Position numbers and translations under genes: made by a program. Source: Clostridiales bacterium (GTDB taxonomy: Bacteria > Bacillota > Clostridia > Oscillospirales > QAMX01). Taken from it: 6,876 nucleotides of DNA. How positions within the stretch are numbered: the stretch's first letter is position 1; every line of letters begins with the position of its first letter. Positions 1 to 6,148 of this stretch are shown in pieces. The stretch lies in contig JAEERN010000096.1 of NCBI GenBank assembly GCA_016285815.1, forward strand, positions 1-6,876, written 5' to 3'. The notes beneath the pieces were generated by a model. That model made no database searches, was not told the DNA's origin, and was given only the letters and a program-made list of their open reading frames with translations.

Positions 1-637
1 CGCCGTAGTTCTTCTGCAGGGCCGCGGCCAGGTGCCGGCCGATGAGCTCCAGCGTGGCCTTCTCGTCCGCCTTCTCCGGCTCTCCGCGGACGTAAAGCGC
101 CTCGAACTCCGGTTTGGACAGGAAACAGGCCGAGGCGGGAAAGTCGTAGGATTCCAGAGTGAAGGACAGGATGGCGCGGCTCTCGTCCTCCACGGAGAAC
201 AGGGCCGCGCACTCGCTGTATCCGATGCCAAAGTTGACGGCGAAGTCCAGGCCGATCTTCCGCAGCAGTACGATGGACCCGTCGGCCAGCACGGCCACCT
301 CGCTTTCGCTCCAGACGTCGTGGATGTGGATCTGGATGGCTTCGGAGGTCAGGGCCATGAGAAAGTTGGAGCAGGCCTTGACGTGCTCGCCGGAGGCGGA
401 GTCGGACGTGAAGGGGAGAGTATAGGACCGGGGCGAGCGGACGATGCGCCGGATGACGCGGACGGAGGCCGTGTCGTCGAAATAGCTCAGGCTGACGCGC
501 TCGATCTCCACGGAGCGGGGCGCGTTCTCCATGCCGCGGTCGGTCCAGCGGGAGACGAGGGTCGGGGCCGACAGGCCAAGCGCCGCGGCCGCGGCCAGCG
601 CCAGCGCCGTCCAGACGGCGGGAAGCAGTTTTTTCAC
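1..637 (-). CDS. Signal-anchored protein of unknown function, 3' end off the window
   Basis: I do not recognise this protein; 212 residues are visible and the reading frame stays open to the left edge. It starts with GTG at 637, overlapping the kinase stop as GTGA, and an AGGAGG SD at 645-650 lies 7 nt upstream, so the start is well supported. Two lysines at residues 2-3 are followed by an Ala/Leu-rich hydrophobic stretch (about 4-28), indicating a signal peptide or single N-terminal anchor. The remainder is soluble, with predicted beta-rich stretches and cysteines at 89, 143 and 171; no lipobox is visible. Its frame fits the GC-rich codon use of its neighbours. Being the third gene after a response regulator and kinase, it is probably an extracytoplasmic accessory or output protein of that system. 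That role is inferred from context only. Confidence 0.75.
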   Translation of the reverse strand, partial: MKKLLPAVWTALALAAAAALGLSAPTLVSRWTDRGMENAPRSVEIERVSLSYFDDTASVRVIRRIVRSPRSYTLPFTSDSASGEHVKACSNFLMALTSEAIQIHIHDVWSESEVAVLADGSIVLLRKIGLDFAVNFGIGYSECAALFSVEDESRAILSFTLESYDFPASACFLSKPEFEALYVRGEPEKADEKATLELIGRHLAAALQKNYG

Positions 638-2058
638 GGTTCTTCCTCCTCGCTTTCGCCGGCCCCGGTCTCAGCCGGGTCCAGCCGCTGTCCCAGCGTC
701 ACCGTGACGCAGGTGCCGTTGCCCACGCGGCTGTCGAAGGCCAGTTCGCCGCCGTGCAGCTCGACGATCTGGCGGCACAGAGTCAGGCCCAGCCCCGCGC
801 CGCCCTGGGCGCGGGAGCGGGACTTGTCGACGCGGTAGAACGCCTCGGTGACGTGGGCGACGGTCTCCGGCGGCATGCCGCGGCCGTTGTCCAGAACGCG
901 GATGCGGCACCGGTCTTCCGGCCAATCCGCGACGATGTAGACGTTGCCGCTGCCTTCGATGGCCTTGCGGGCGTTGTCCACCAGGTTCACCAGCAGCGAA
1001 CGGATCAGGTCCGCGTCCAGCAGACAGGCGCCCGGCTCGCACCGGGAGCGCAGGGTGACCCCGCTCTGCGCGCAGACGGGCCGCAGCGTGCGCACCACCG
1101 ACGAGACCAGCTGGTCCACGGCGGTGGGGGCGGGGGCGATCTCCTGGTTTTTGGCCACCAGCAGCTCGAGCAGCTTCAGCGACAGAGATTCCAGCCGCCT
1201 GCCCTCGGAGAAGATGTAGTGGGCCGCCTCCATGGTCTCGCCCTCGTCCAGCGCCTGGGTCCGGATCAGATCGGCGTAGCCGATGATGGAGGTCATGGGC
1301 GTCTTCAGCTCGTGGGCGAAGCTGCCCATGAAGCGCTCCTGGCGGTCCACCTCGTCCTGCATGGCGCGGATGCTCCCGTCCAGCCGGCCGGCCATATAGT
1401 TGAAGCTCTCCGCCAGCTGTCCCACCTCGTCCCGGGAGCGGATGGCCAGACGCACGTCCAGATCGCCGCCGGCCATGCGGCGGGCGGCGGCGGACACCTC
1501 GCCCAGCGGGCGCGTCAGCAGCCACGCCGCGGCCCACGACAGCGTTCCCGCCGCGAAAAAAAGCGCGCAGAACACCCGGCGGTAAAGGCTTTGCTGGCGG
1601 GCGCGCGCGTCGTAGACGGCGGAGATGTTGCGGACCGCGTTCAGGCGGAACGTGGCGCGGTTGACGTTCAGGTCGCCGCTGACCTGAAGCCAGTGTTCCT
1701 CTCCCTCGGAGAAGACGGTGACGAGGCTGTCGCCGCTTTCGGTCCGCGGCTGCGACAGCCCGGCGCTGCCGCGGGAATAGACGGTGCGGTCGCCCTCGTA
1801 CAGCTCGGCCAGCGCCCAGCCGGAATAGTCGTAGATCCGGTCCAGTGTGGCGGAGATGTCGGAAAAGCGCTGGTCGCTCTCGGCGGCGTTGACCAGCGAA
1901 AGGGCGGAAAGGGCCCCGCGGAACGCGCGGACGGCCGAGTCGGTCTCGCGCTCGAGGGATTCGGCGAACGAGCGGGAGATCAGCAGCGCGCCGCCCGCGG
2001 AATAGGCCGCGGTCAGCAGCAGCACCATACAGAGCAGGATCTTGAGGCGGAATCTCAT
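634..2058 (-). CDS. Membrane sensor histidine kinase (HAMP, HisKA, HATPase_c)
   Basis: A 474-residue two-component sensor kinase of ordinary architecture. The first membrane segment is about residues 7-28, followed by an extracytoplasmic sensor region of roughly 130 residues (30-158) and a second membrane segment (about 161-181). A HAMP linker covers about 182-233. The H-box FAHELKTPMTS carries the phosphoacceptor His249. The ATPase domain shows the N-box NLVDNARKA (358-366), G1 DNGRGMP (390-396), F-box FYRVD (407-411) and G2 GGAGLGL (419-425), so all catalytic motifs are present. The ATG directly follows the regulator's TGA, and its SD (GGAGG) lies in the regulator's last codons, implying translational coupling. 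The acidic C-terminal tail is encoded by GAG/GAA codons that also form the SD of the next gene. The sensor region resembles nothing I can name, so the stimulus is unknown. Confidence 0.95.
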   Translation of the reverse strand: MRFRLKILLCMVLLLTAAYSAGGALLISRSFAESLERETDSAVRAFRGALSALSLVNAAESDQRFSDISATLDRIYDYSGWALAELYEGDRTVYSRGSAGLSQPRTESGDSLVTVFSEGEEHWLQVSGDLNVNRATFRLNAVRNISAVYDARARQQSLYRRVFCALFFAAGTLSWAAAWLLTRPLGEVSAAARRMAGGDLDVRLAIRSRDEVGQLAESFNYMAGRLDGSIRAMQDEVDRQERFMGSFAHELKTPMTSIIGYADLIRTQALDEGETMEAAHYIFSEGRRLESLSLKLLELLVAKNQEIAPAPTAVDQLVSSVVRTLRPVCAQSGVTLRSRCEPGACLLDADLIRSLLVNLVDNARKAIEGSGNVYIVADWPEDRCRIRVLDNGRGMPPETVAHVTEAFYRVDKSRSRAQGGAGLGLTLCRQIVELHGGELAFDSRVGNGTCVTVTLGQRLDPAETGAGESEEEEP

Positions 2059-2721
2059 TCAGACCTCCAGGCGATAGCCGATCTTGCTGACGGAGCGCAG
2101 CCGGTCCTCCCAGCCCACTTTTTTGCGCAGCCGCTGGATGTGAAGATCCACGGTCTTGCTGCCGTAGGGGAACTCTTCGTTCCAGACCCGCTCGTAGATG
2201 GTCTCGCGGTACAGCGCAACGCCGGGGTTCCGGACGAAGAGCAGCAGGATGTCGTACTCCTTGGGCGTCAGGGCCACGGGCTCGCCGCGGCGCGTGACCT
2301 TTCGGCTCACCGTGTCGATGACCAGTCCGCCCGTCTCCAGCACGGCCTCGGTCTTGTGATAGCGCCGCAGGATGACGTCCACCCGGGCCAGCAGCTCCAG
2401 CACCTCGAAGGGCTTGACGATGTAGTCCTCGGCCCCCATGCGAAGCCCGCGGACCCGGTCGTCCAGCGAGTTTTTGGCGGTGATGAAGATCACCGGCGTG
2501 CCCAAGGGGCGGATGTACTCCATCAGGGTGAACCCGTCGATCTCGGGCAGCATCACGTCCAGCAGGATGAGATCGAAGGTCTGGGCCTCCAGCGCGTCCG
2601 CCGCCGCCGCGCCGTCGTAGACGCAGGTGCAGGCGTATCCCGCGCGCTTGAGGCTGAGCATCATCAGATTGGATATGGGCCGTTCGTCTTCCACGATCAG
2701 GATCTTGACCACGCGCGTCAC
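2059..2721 (-). CDS. OmpR/PhoB-family response regulator
   Basis: A 220-residue DNA-binding response regulator. The receiver domain (about 5-120) has the acidic pair Glu11/Asp12, phosphoacceptor Asp55 in LLDVMLPEIDG, Thr81 and Lys103 in the KPF motif. The C-terminal winged helix (about 125-220) shows the family signatures LTPKEYDILL, RETIYERVW, SKTVDLHIQRLRKKV and the terminal GYRLEV. It is cotranscribed with the adjacent kinase, its presumed phosphodonor. The start is uncertain. GTG at 2721 has only 3 nt between AGGG and the start codon, whereas GTG at 2712 sits 8 nt after AAGG and gives the more usual N-terminus MVKILIVEDE; the difference is three residues. The promoter immediately upstream carries repeats suited to binding by this family, suggesting autoregulation. 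Confidence 0.95.
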   Translation of the reverse strand: MTRVVKILIVEDERPISNLMMLSLKRAGYACTCVYDGAAAADALEAQTFDLILLDVMLPEIDGFTLMEYIRPLGTPVIFITAKNSLDDRVRGLRMGAEDYIVKPFEVLELLARVDVILRRYHKTEAVLETGGLVIDTVSRKVTRRGEPVALTPKEYDILLLFVRNPGVALYRETIYERVWNEEFPYGSKTVDLHIQRLRKKVGWEDRLRSVSKIGYRLEV

Positions 2722-2740
2722 CTTCCCTCATACAAAGGAC

Positions 2741-2775
2741 AGGATACCACAAAAATGCATCAAAACGGCATCAAA
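2741..2775 (-). promoter_or_regulatory. Probable regulator/kinase promoter with PhoB-like tandem repeats
   Basis: Reading on the minus strand, TTTGATGC occurs at 2775-2768 and again at 2764-2757, an exact 11-bp period, with a weaker third match TTTGTGGT at 2753-2746 in the same phase. A plausible -10, TATCCT, lies at 2746-2741. Ten bases separate the second repeat from the -10, and no good -35 exists at the usual distance. In known PhoB/OmpR-activated promoters, direct repeats with an 11-bp period take the place of the -35 at about this spacing. Transcription would begin near 2731-2734, giving a short leader before the regulator gene. Binding by the adjacent regulator is inferred. Confidence 0.55.
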
Positions 2776-2790
2776 CCGACGGTCCGGAAC

Positions 2791-2821
2791 AGAAAAGATC
2801 CGCCGCGCGGCCGCGCGGCGG
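2791..2821 (-). terminator. Rho-independent terminator of the antiporter-mgtC operon
   Basis: A perfect 22-bp palindrome of C and G at 2800-2821 can fold into a 9-bp GC stem with a GGCC loop. On the minus strand it is followed by ATCTTTTCT (2799-2791), a moderate U-tract. It begins 23 nt after the mgtC-like stop codon and precedes the promoter of the regulator-kinase operon, so it likely insulates the two operons. The U-tract is interrupted, so some read-through is possible. Confidence 0.7.
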
Positions 2822-2844
2822 ACAAGGGGAGGATGCGCGCGGGC

Positions 2845-3558
2845 TCAGCCGCGCATCTCTTCGATATAGTGGATGTATTCCAGCGACCGCAGCGCCTCGA
2901 TGATCTGGCTGTGGGTGCGGTACTTTTTCAGCTCGGCGCTGCTGATGGAGACGGCGATGGAGTAGACGCTCAGGCCGGAGTTGACGTAGGCCGGGTTCAG
3001 CTCGATGTCGTCGATGGTCAGGCCCAGCCGGCGGATGGTGGACACGAAGTCGCGCAGAAACGACGCGGAGGACAGCTCGAGGTGGAGCTCAAAGTGGTTC
3101 GAGCGGTCCTTGAGATAGCGCTCGATGGCGGGGAACAGGGACAGGGAGAGCAGGACCGCCGCAAAGACGATCAGCGTGGCGGTGTAAAAGCCCGCCCCGG
3201 CGGCGAGGCCGACGACGCCGCAGGACCAGAGCCCCACGGAGGTAGTCAGGCCGCGAATCTGGTTGCGCGAGCTGAACAGCGTGGAGTTGACGCAGATGAC
3301 CGACGAGCCGATGACGGAGGCCGCGGCGATCAGGTGAAGGCCCGAAGGCAGGAAGCTGTCCAGCAGCATGGCCGCGGTGGAGGCCAGGGAGACCAGCATG
3401 AAGGTGCGAAGGCCGGCGGAGTGGCGCTTGCTGGCGCGCTCACAGCCGATGACGGCGGCCAGCGTCAGCGAAAGGCCGACGCGCAGCAGCACGGAGCCGA
3501 GGTTGATCCCGGCGCTCCAGCTGCCGAGAAGACGGGCGATAGGGTCGGTGATTTCCAT
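2845..3558 (-). CDS. MgtC/SapB-family membrane protein with C-terminal ACT-like domain
   Basis: A 237-residue protein of the MgtC/SapB family, linked in other bacteria to growth under low magnesium and to modulation of ion and membrane energetics. Several hydrophobic segments fill residues about 18-145. The family signature is clear in IGCERASKRHSAGLRTFMLV (37-56), with the conserved G-x-E-R and AGLRT. A second signature, RGLTTSVGLW followed by GLAAGAG, lies at 102-123. The usual intervening motif (DPxRIAAQ, then GIGFLGAG) is replaced by a divergent stretch with GSSVICV at 84-90. Residues about 152-237 form a soluble domain with the size and strand/helix pattern of the ACT-like tail of longer MgtC proteins. 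The ATG start has a GGAAAGGA SD with rather long spacing. It lies 39 nt after the antiporter gene and is probably cotranscribed. Confidence 0.88.
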   Translation of the reverse strand: MEITDPIARLLGSWSAGINLGSVLLRVGLSLTLAAVIGCERASKRHSAGLRTFMLVSLASTAAMLLDSFLPSGLHLIAAASVIGSSVICVNSTLFSSRNQIRGLTTSVGLWSCGVVGLAAGAGFYTATLIVFAAVLLSLSLFPAIERYLKDRSNHFELHLELSSASFLRDFVSTIRRLGLTIDDIELNPAYVNSGLSVYSIAVSISSAELKKYRTHSQIIEALRSLEYIHYIEEMRG

Positions 3559-3597
3559 GGGGGATCGGTCCTTTCCAAGTTTTTGCGCGGGCGGGGA

Positions 3598-5049
3598 TCA
3601 GCGGCGCCAGATCCCGAAGCGGCGCGCCGGGCGAAGCGGGGCGTACTGCTCGTTGGCGGCGGAGGTGAAGGCGCGCTCTTCTTCGGTCTCTTCGTGGGCG
3701 GGCAGGGTCTTGCGGATCTCGCGGATCCGGGCGATCAGCACCTCGGCCTCCGTTTTGGGGCGGCCGGTCTCGTCGGTCAGCGGCACCGGGGCCAGATCCT
3801 CGAGCCGGTCGGAATACGAGTGCGACCGCCACAGGGCCAGCTTGGCCAGCACCGGGCCGACGAGCTCGTAGACGACGCTGGTGGCCAGGATCATCGCGCC
3901 GAGGGCGCGGCCGACCTCGCCGCTGATGGTGCGGGCGGCCAGGGCGGACAGGGCGATGGCGATGCTGGTCTGGGGCATCAGCGCCAGCCCCAGCCAGTTC
4001 CTCACCGGGCCCGGCCGCCGGGTGAGGGCGCTTCCCGACAGGGCGCCGAGGTACTTGCCGGCCATGCGGGCGGCCAGATAGACCCCGCCCACCAGCAGCA
4101 GCGGCAGCCCGGCCACCGCGGTGCCGTCCGCCCCCAGCAGGGCGCCGATGTCGAAGGCGACGCCGGAGCGGACGAAAAAGAGCAGCAGGATGGGCGGCGT
4201 GAAATAGTTGAGCTGCTTGAACAGGTCGTCGTTCTCCGCGGTGTTGCTGTAGACCGCGCCCATGGCGATGCAGCCCAGCAGCGGCGAGGTGTCGAACAGC
4301 GCGCAGACGCCGCAGAACGCGAACAGCATGGCCACCGCGACGATGAGCCGGTTGTCGCCGGTCCGCTTCCGCAGCAGCCGGTCCATGAGCCAGCCGGCGC
4401 CGCCGCCCAGCGCCACCGAGGCGAGGGTCTTCAGCAGGGGAAGCGCCATGCCGCCCAGCCCGGCGGGGCCGCCGTTGATCCGGGCCGCGGCGAAGGACAG
4501 CGCCGCGCTGAAGCACAGCAGCGCCAGCATGTCGTCGATGGCGATGACCTGGAGCAGCGTGTCGACGAATTCGCCCCGGGCGCCGGTCTGGCGGATGGTC
4601 ATGACCGTGGAGGTCGGCGTGGTGGAGGTGGCCAGCGCCGCCAGCAACACCGCCAGCGGCAGCGAAAGCCCCAGCGCGAATCTGGTCAGGGCGAAGACGA
4701 GGGCGAACGAGACCGCCACCTCCGTCAGGGCGATGACCGCCGTGCTGACGCCGTTTTTGCGGATCGAGGCCAGCTTGAAGTATTCGCCGGTGCCGAAGGC
4801 GATGAAGGCCAGCGCCGTGTCCGGCAGGAACTCCGCGCCGGCGACGAAGCGCTGGGGGATCAGGTCGAGACAGAAGGGGCCGATGAGGATGCCGGCCAGG
4901 ATGTACCCGGTGACGTTGGGCAGCCGCGCCAGCCGCGTCAGCCGCGACACGGCGTAGCCCGCGGCGAGCATGATCGCGATGGAGATGATCGAGGACGCGA
5001 CCGGCGACGCGCCGGCCAGCAGCTCGCGGATCGGTCCGGACATCCGCAT
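3598..5049 (-). CDS. Cation:proton antiporter, CPA/Na+-H+ exchanger family
   Basis: A 483-residue integral membrane protein that should exchange Na+ or K+ for protons. Around twelve hydrophobic segments span residues about 15-405. Family features include LPNVTGYILAGILIGP (43-58), ATSTTPTSTVMTIRQ (140-154) on the discontinuous helix, and the acidic pair Asp172-Asp173 in VIAIDDMLAL, matching the ion-binding DD position of CPA2-type carriers. FFVRSGVAFD (291-300) and the Arg/Lys-rich ARMAGKYLGA (327-336) resemble later core helices. The tail (about 408-483) is soluble and charged; no TrkA-N/RCK domain is seen. Two starts, ATG at 5049 and ATG at 5043, follow an A8-G7 tract serving as SD; spacing favours 5043. 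It is the first gene of an operon with the MgtC-like gene and is divergent from lysR. The transported ion cannot be read from sequence. Confidence 0.92.
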   Translation of the reverse strand: MRMSGPIRELLAGASPVASSIISIAIMLAAGYAVSRLTRLARLPNVTGYILAGILIGPFCLDLIPQRFVAGAEFLPDTALAFIAFGTGEYFKLASIRKNGVSTAVIALTEVAVSFALVFALTRFALGLSLPLAVLLAALATSTTPTSTVMTIRQTGARGEFVDTLLQVIAIDDMLALLCFSAALSFAAARINGGPAGLGGMALPLLKTLASVALGGGAGWLMDRLLRKRTGDNRLIVAVAMLFAFCGVCALFDTSPLLGCIAMGAVYSNTAENDDLFKQLNYFTPPILLLFFVRSGVAFDIGALLGADGTAVAGLPLLLVGGVYLAARMAGKYLGALSGSALTRRPGPVRNWLGLALMPQTSIAIALSALAARTISGEVGRALGAMILATSVVYELVGPVLAKLALWRSHSYSDRLEDLAPVPLTDETGRPKTEAEVLIARIREIRKTLPAHEETEEERAFTSAANEQYAPLRPARRFGIWRR

Positions 5050-5065
5050 TCCCCCCCTTTTTTTT
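5043..5065 (-). promoter_or_regulatory. Homopolymeric ribosome binding site of the antiporter gene
   Basis: On the minus strand eight A (5065-5058) run into seven G (5057-5051), then A and the start ATG at 5049, with a second in-frame ATG at 5043. The A/G run is the only SD-like element. From the last G there is 1 nt to the first ATG and 7 nt to the second, so the second is better placed. Length changes in either run would alter SD strength or spacing without shifting the frame. Confidence 0.6.
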
Positions 5066-5076
5066 GCAGATTTGCT

Positions 5077-5105
5077 TTGACATGGCTCGAAATATATGAT
5101 ATACT
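5077..5105 (+). promoter_or_regulatory. Sigma-70-type promoter of the lysR gene
   Basis: TTGACA (5077-5082), a 17-bp spacer and TATACT (5100-5105): a full consensus -35 and a -10 with one mismatch at ideal spacing. Initiation would fall near 5112, giving a leader of about 70 nt before the GTG at 5182. The leader contains an inverted repeat at 5145-5159. This is the strongest promoter match in the window. Confidence 0.8.
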
Positions 5106-5150
5106 ATTTTTACATAAAATCAAGTTATGATATTTTTACGCGGCATAAAT
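5095..5150. repeat. Imperfect direct repeats in the divergent promoter region
   Basis: TATGATAT occurs at 5095-5102 and 5126-5133, 31 bp apart or about three helical turns. Each copy is followed by TTTTTAC (5107-5113 and 5133-5139) and then by ATAAA (5114-5118 and 5145-5149), with different short insertions between the blocks. The first copy covers both -10 elements. This may reflect regulator binding sites on one DNA face, but low-complexity AT-rich sequence can give such repeats by chance. Confidence 0.4.
5096..5123 (-). promoter_or_regulatory. Probable antiporter operon promoter
   Basis: On the minus strand TTGATT (5123-5118) is followed after 16 bp by TATCAT (5101-5096); shifting the -35 by one base to CTTGAT gives 17 bp. 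Transcription would start near 5089, leaving a leader of about 40 nt. Its -10 overlaps the -10 of the opposing lysR promoter. The region is very AT-rich, so other -10 choices (for example TATATT at 5096-5091) are possible. Confidence 0.5.
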
Positions 5151-5159
5151 ATTATTTAT
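5145..5159. promoter_or_regulatory. Inverted repeat, candidate LysR-type binding site
   Basis: ATAAATA-T-TATTTAT is a perfect 7-1-7 inverted repeat that contains the T-N11-A pattern of LysR-family boxes (T at 5146, A at 5158). It lies about 35 bp downstream of the predicted lysR transcription start and about 10 bp upstream of the lysR SD. A regulator bound there could repress its own gene and influence the divergent antiporter promoter. AT-richness weakens the statistical case. Confidence 0.5.
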
Positions 5160-5181
5160 ATTCCGGAAGAGGGGACGGACC

Positions 5182-6075
5182 GTGCTGGACGTCAAACTGG
5201 AAACGCTGCTGACGGTGGTCGAGCAGAAAAACTTCACCCGAGCGGCTGAGACGCTCTCGCTGACCCAGCCGGCGGTCAGCCACCACATCAGCCAGATCGA
5301 GGCGGAGCTGGGGGCGCGGCTGTTCGTGCGGGGCCGGGGCGAGCTGCGGCTGACCCCGGCGGGCGAGACGGCCGTGCGCTACGCCAAGCGGATGAAGGCC
5401 ATGTACGGACAGCTGCTGCGCGCCATCGGCGACGAGGAGAACCGCCTGGCCCGGATCCGCGTCGGCATCACGCACACCGCGGAGAGCAACACCATCGCCG
5501 AGGTCTTCGCCAAGTACGGCGTCAGCCGGCCCGACGTTACCATAACGATCCTGACTGACACGATAAAAAATCTTTATGCCATGCTGGAGAACTACGAGCT
5601 GGACATGGCCGTGGTCGAGGGCAAGTACCAGGGCGAGGGGCTGAACTATCTGATGCTGGACACGGACCAGCTGGTCTGCGTGCTGCCCGCGGAGCACCGG
5701 CTGGCCCGGCGGTCGGCGGTGACGGTGGATGAGCTGAAGGGCGAGCCCATGATCCTGCGGCTGCCGTCCTCGGCCACGCGGGCGCTGTTCGAGGCCGGTC
5801 TGACCAGCCTGAACGAATCGATCTCGAACTTCAGCGTCGCGCTGGAGGTGGACAACATCGCCACCATCAAGGATCTGGTGCGCAAGGGCCTGGGCATCTC
5901 GATCCTGCCGCGCAGCGCCTGTCTGGACGAGATCCGGACGGGCAGACTGGCGGCGCTGCCGGTGGAGAACCTGGGCATGCTGCGCGAGACGAATCTGGTC
6001 TACAACCGGGACTTCGCCTACGAGGGGATCCTGGAGGAAGTGGTCCAGCTGTACCGCGAGACGGCGCACCGGTAG
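5182..6075 (+). CDS. LysR-family transcriptional regulator
   Basis: A 297-residue protein of normal length for the family. The N-terminal winged helix-turn-helix (residues 1-60) is typical: FTRAAETLSLTQPAVSHHIS (18-37) then QIEAELGARLFVR (38-50) and LTPAG (57-61), followed by the linker helix to about 88. The effector-binding domain runs from about 91 to 290 as two periplasmic-binding-like lobes, with VDNIATIKDLVRKGLGISIL near the end. The GTG start has an AGGGG SD at 5170-5174, 7 nt upstream. Divergent placement from the antiporter gene is the classic LysR arrangement, so that operon and lysR itself are the likely targets. The SIS-domain gene downstream is another possibility. The effector is unknown. 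A short stretch near 5533-5578 has noticeably more AT-rich codons than the rest, without any break in frame. Confidence 0.93.
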   Translation: MLDVKLETLLTVVEQKNFTRAAETLSLTQPAVSHHISQIEAELGARLFVRGRGELRLTPAGETAVRYAKRMKAMYGQLLRAIGDEENRLARIRVGITHTAESNTIAEVFAKYGVSRPDVTITILTDTIKNLYAMLENYELDMAVVEGKYQGEGLNYLMLDTDQLVCVLPAEHRLARRSAVTVDELKGEPMILRLPSSATRALFEAGLTSLNESISNFSVALEVDNIATIKDLVRKGLGISILPRSACLDEIRTGRLAALPVENLGMLRETNLVYNRDFAYEGILEEVVQLYRETAHR

Positions 6076-6081
6076 GGGCGC

Positions 6082-6098
6082 GGGGGTTGACATCCCCC
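6082..6098. promoter_or_regulatory. Palindrome around the -35 of the SIS-domain promoter, possible operator
   Basis: The 17-mer GGGGGTTGACATCCCCC is symmetric about A6090: five G pair with five C, and the inner T-A and G-C also match, leaving one T/T mismatch per arm. A dimeric repressor bound here would cover the -35 hexamer. It could also form an RNA hairpin in read-through transcripts from lysR, but it lacks a following U-tract, so a terminator is unlikely. Confidence 0.45.
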
Positions 6099-6116
6099 CG
6101 CCGGGTGGGGTATACT
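6087..6116 (+). promoter_or_regulatory. Promoter of the SIS-domain gene
   Basis: TTGACA (6087-6092), an 18-bp spacer and TATACT (6111-6116) lie in an otherwise GC-rich 73-bp gap after lysR. Initiation near 6123 would give a leader of about 26 nt containing the GGGGGAG SD. The -35 is embedded in a GGGGG/CCCCC inverted repeat, and the spacer is C- and G-rich, suggesting a controlled promoter. No lysR terminator is visible, so read-through from lysR could also contribute. Confidence 0.7.
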
Positions 6117-6148
6117 GGACAAAACGAGAGACACGGGGGAGAGACGAC

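Noticed and set aside
32..838. Plus-strand frame of 268 codons over the left end
   Set aside because: It is antisense to the kinase 3' end and the GTG-started envelope protein, which has a strong SD, a signal anchor and a coupled start; the plus-strand product looks like random high-GC translation.
671..2752. A minus-strand frame of 693 codons overlapping kinase and regulator
   Set aside because: It is the out-of-frame reading of the two genes, Arg/Pro/Gly-rich and without motifs. Its ATG at 2731 is 10 nt upstream of, and out of frame with, the regulator start.
2800..2821. The perfect GC palindrome as a protein-binding operator or attachment site
   Set aside because: Its place after the mgtC-like stop and the following T-rich stretch on the minus strand make a terminator the simpler reading.
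754..5130. A plus-strand frame open for 1458 codons across four minus-strand genes
   Set aside because: It is antisense to the kinase, regulator, MgtC-like and antiporter genes, all of which have clear family motifs. Its translation is low-complexity, rich in Gln, His, Arg, Gly, Asp and Ala, with no domain. High GC on the coding strand removes stops from the antisense frame.
6076..6148. A terminator for lysR in the gap before the SIS-domain gene
   Set aside because: The G/C-rich inverted repeats there are not followed by a U-tract, and they coincide with a well-spaced promoter.
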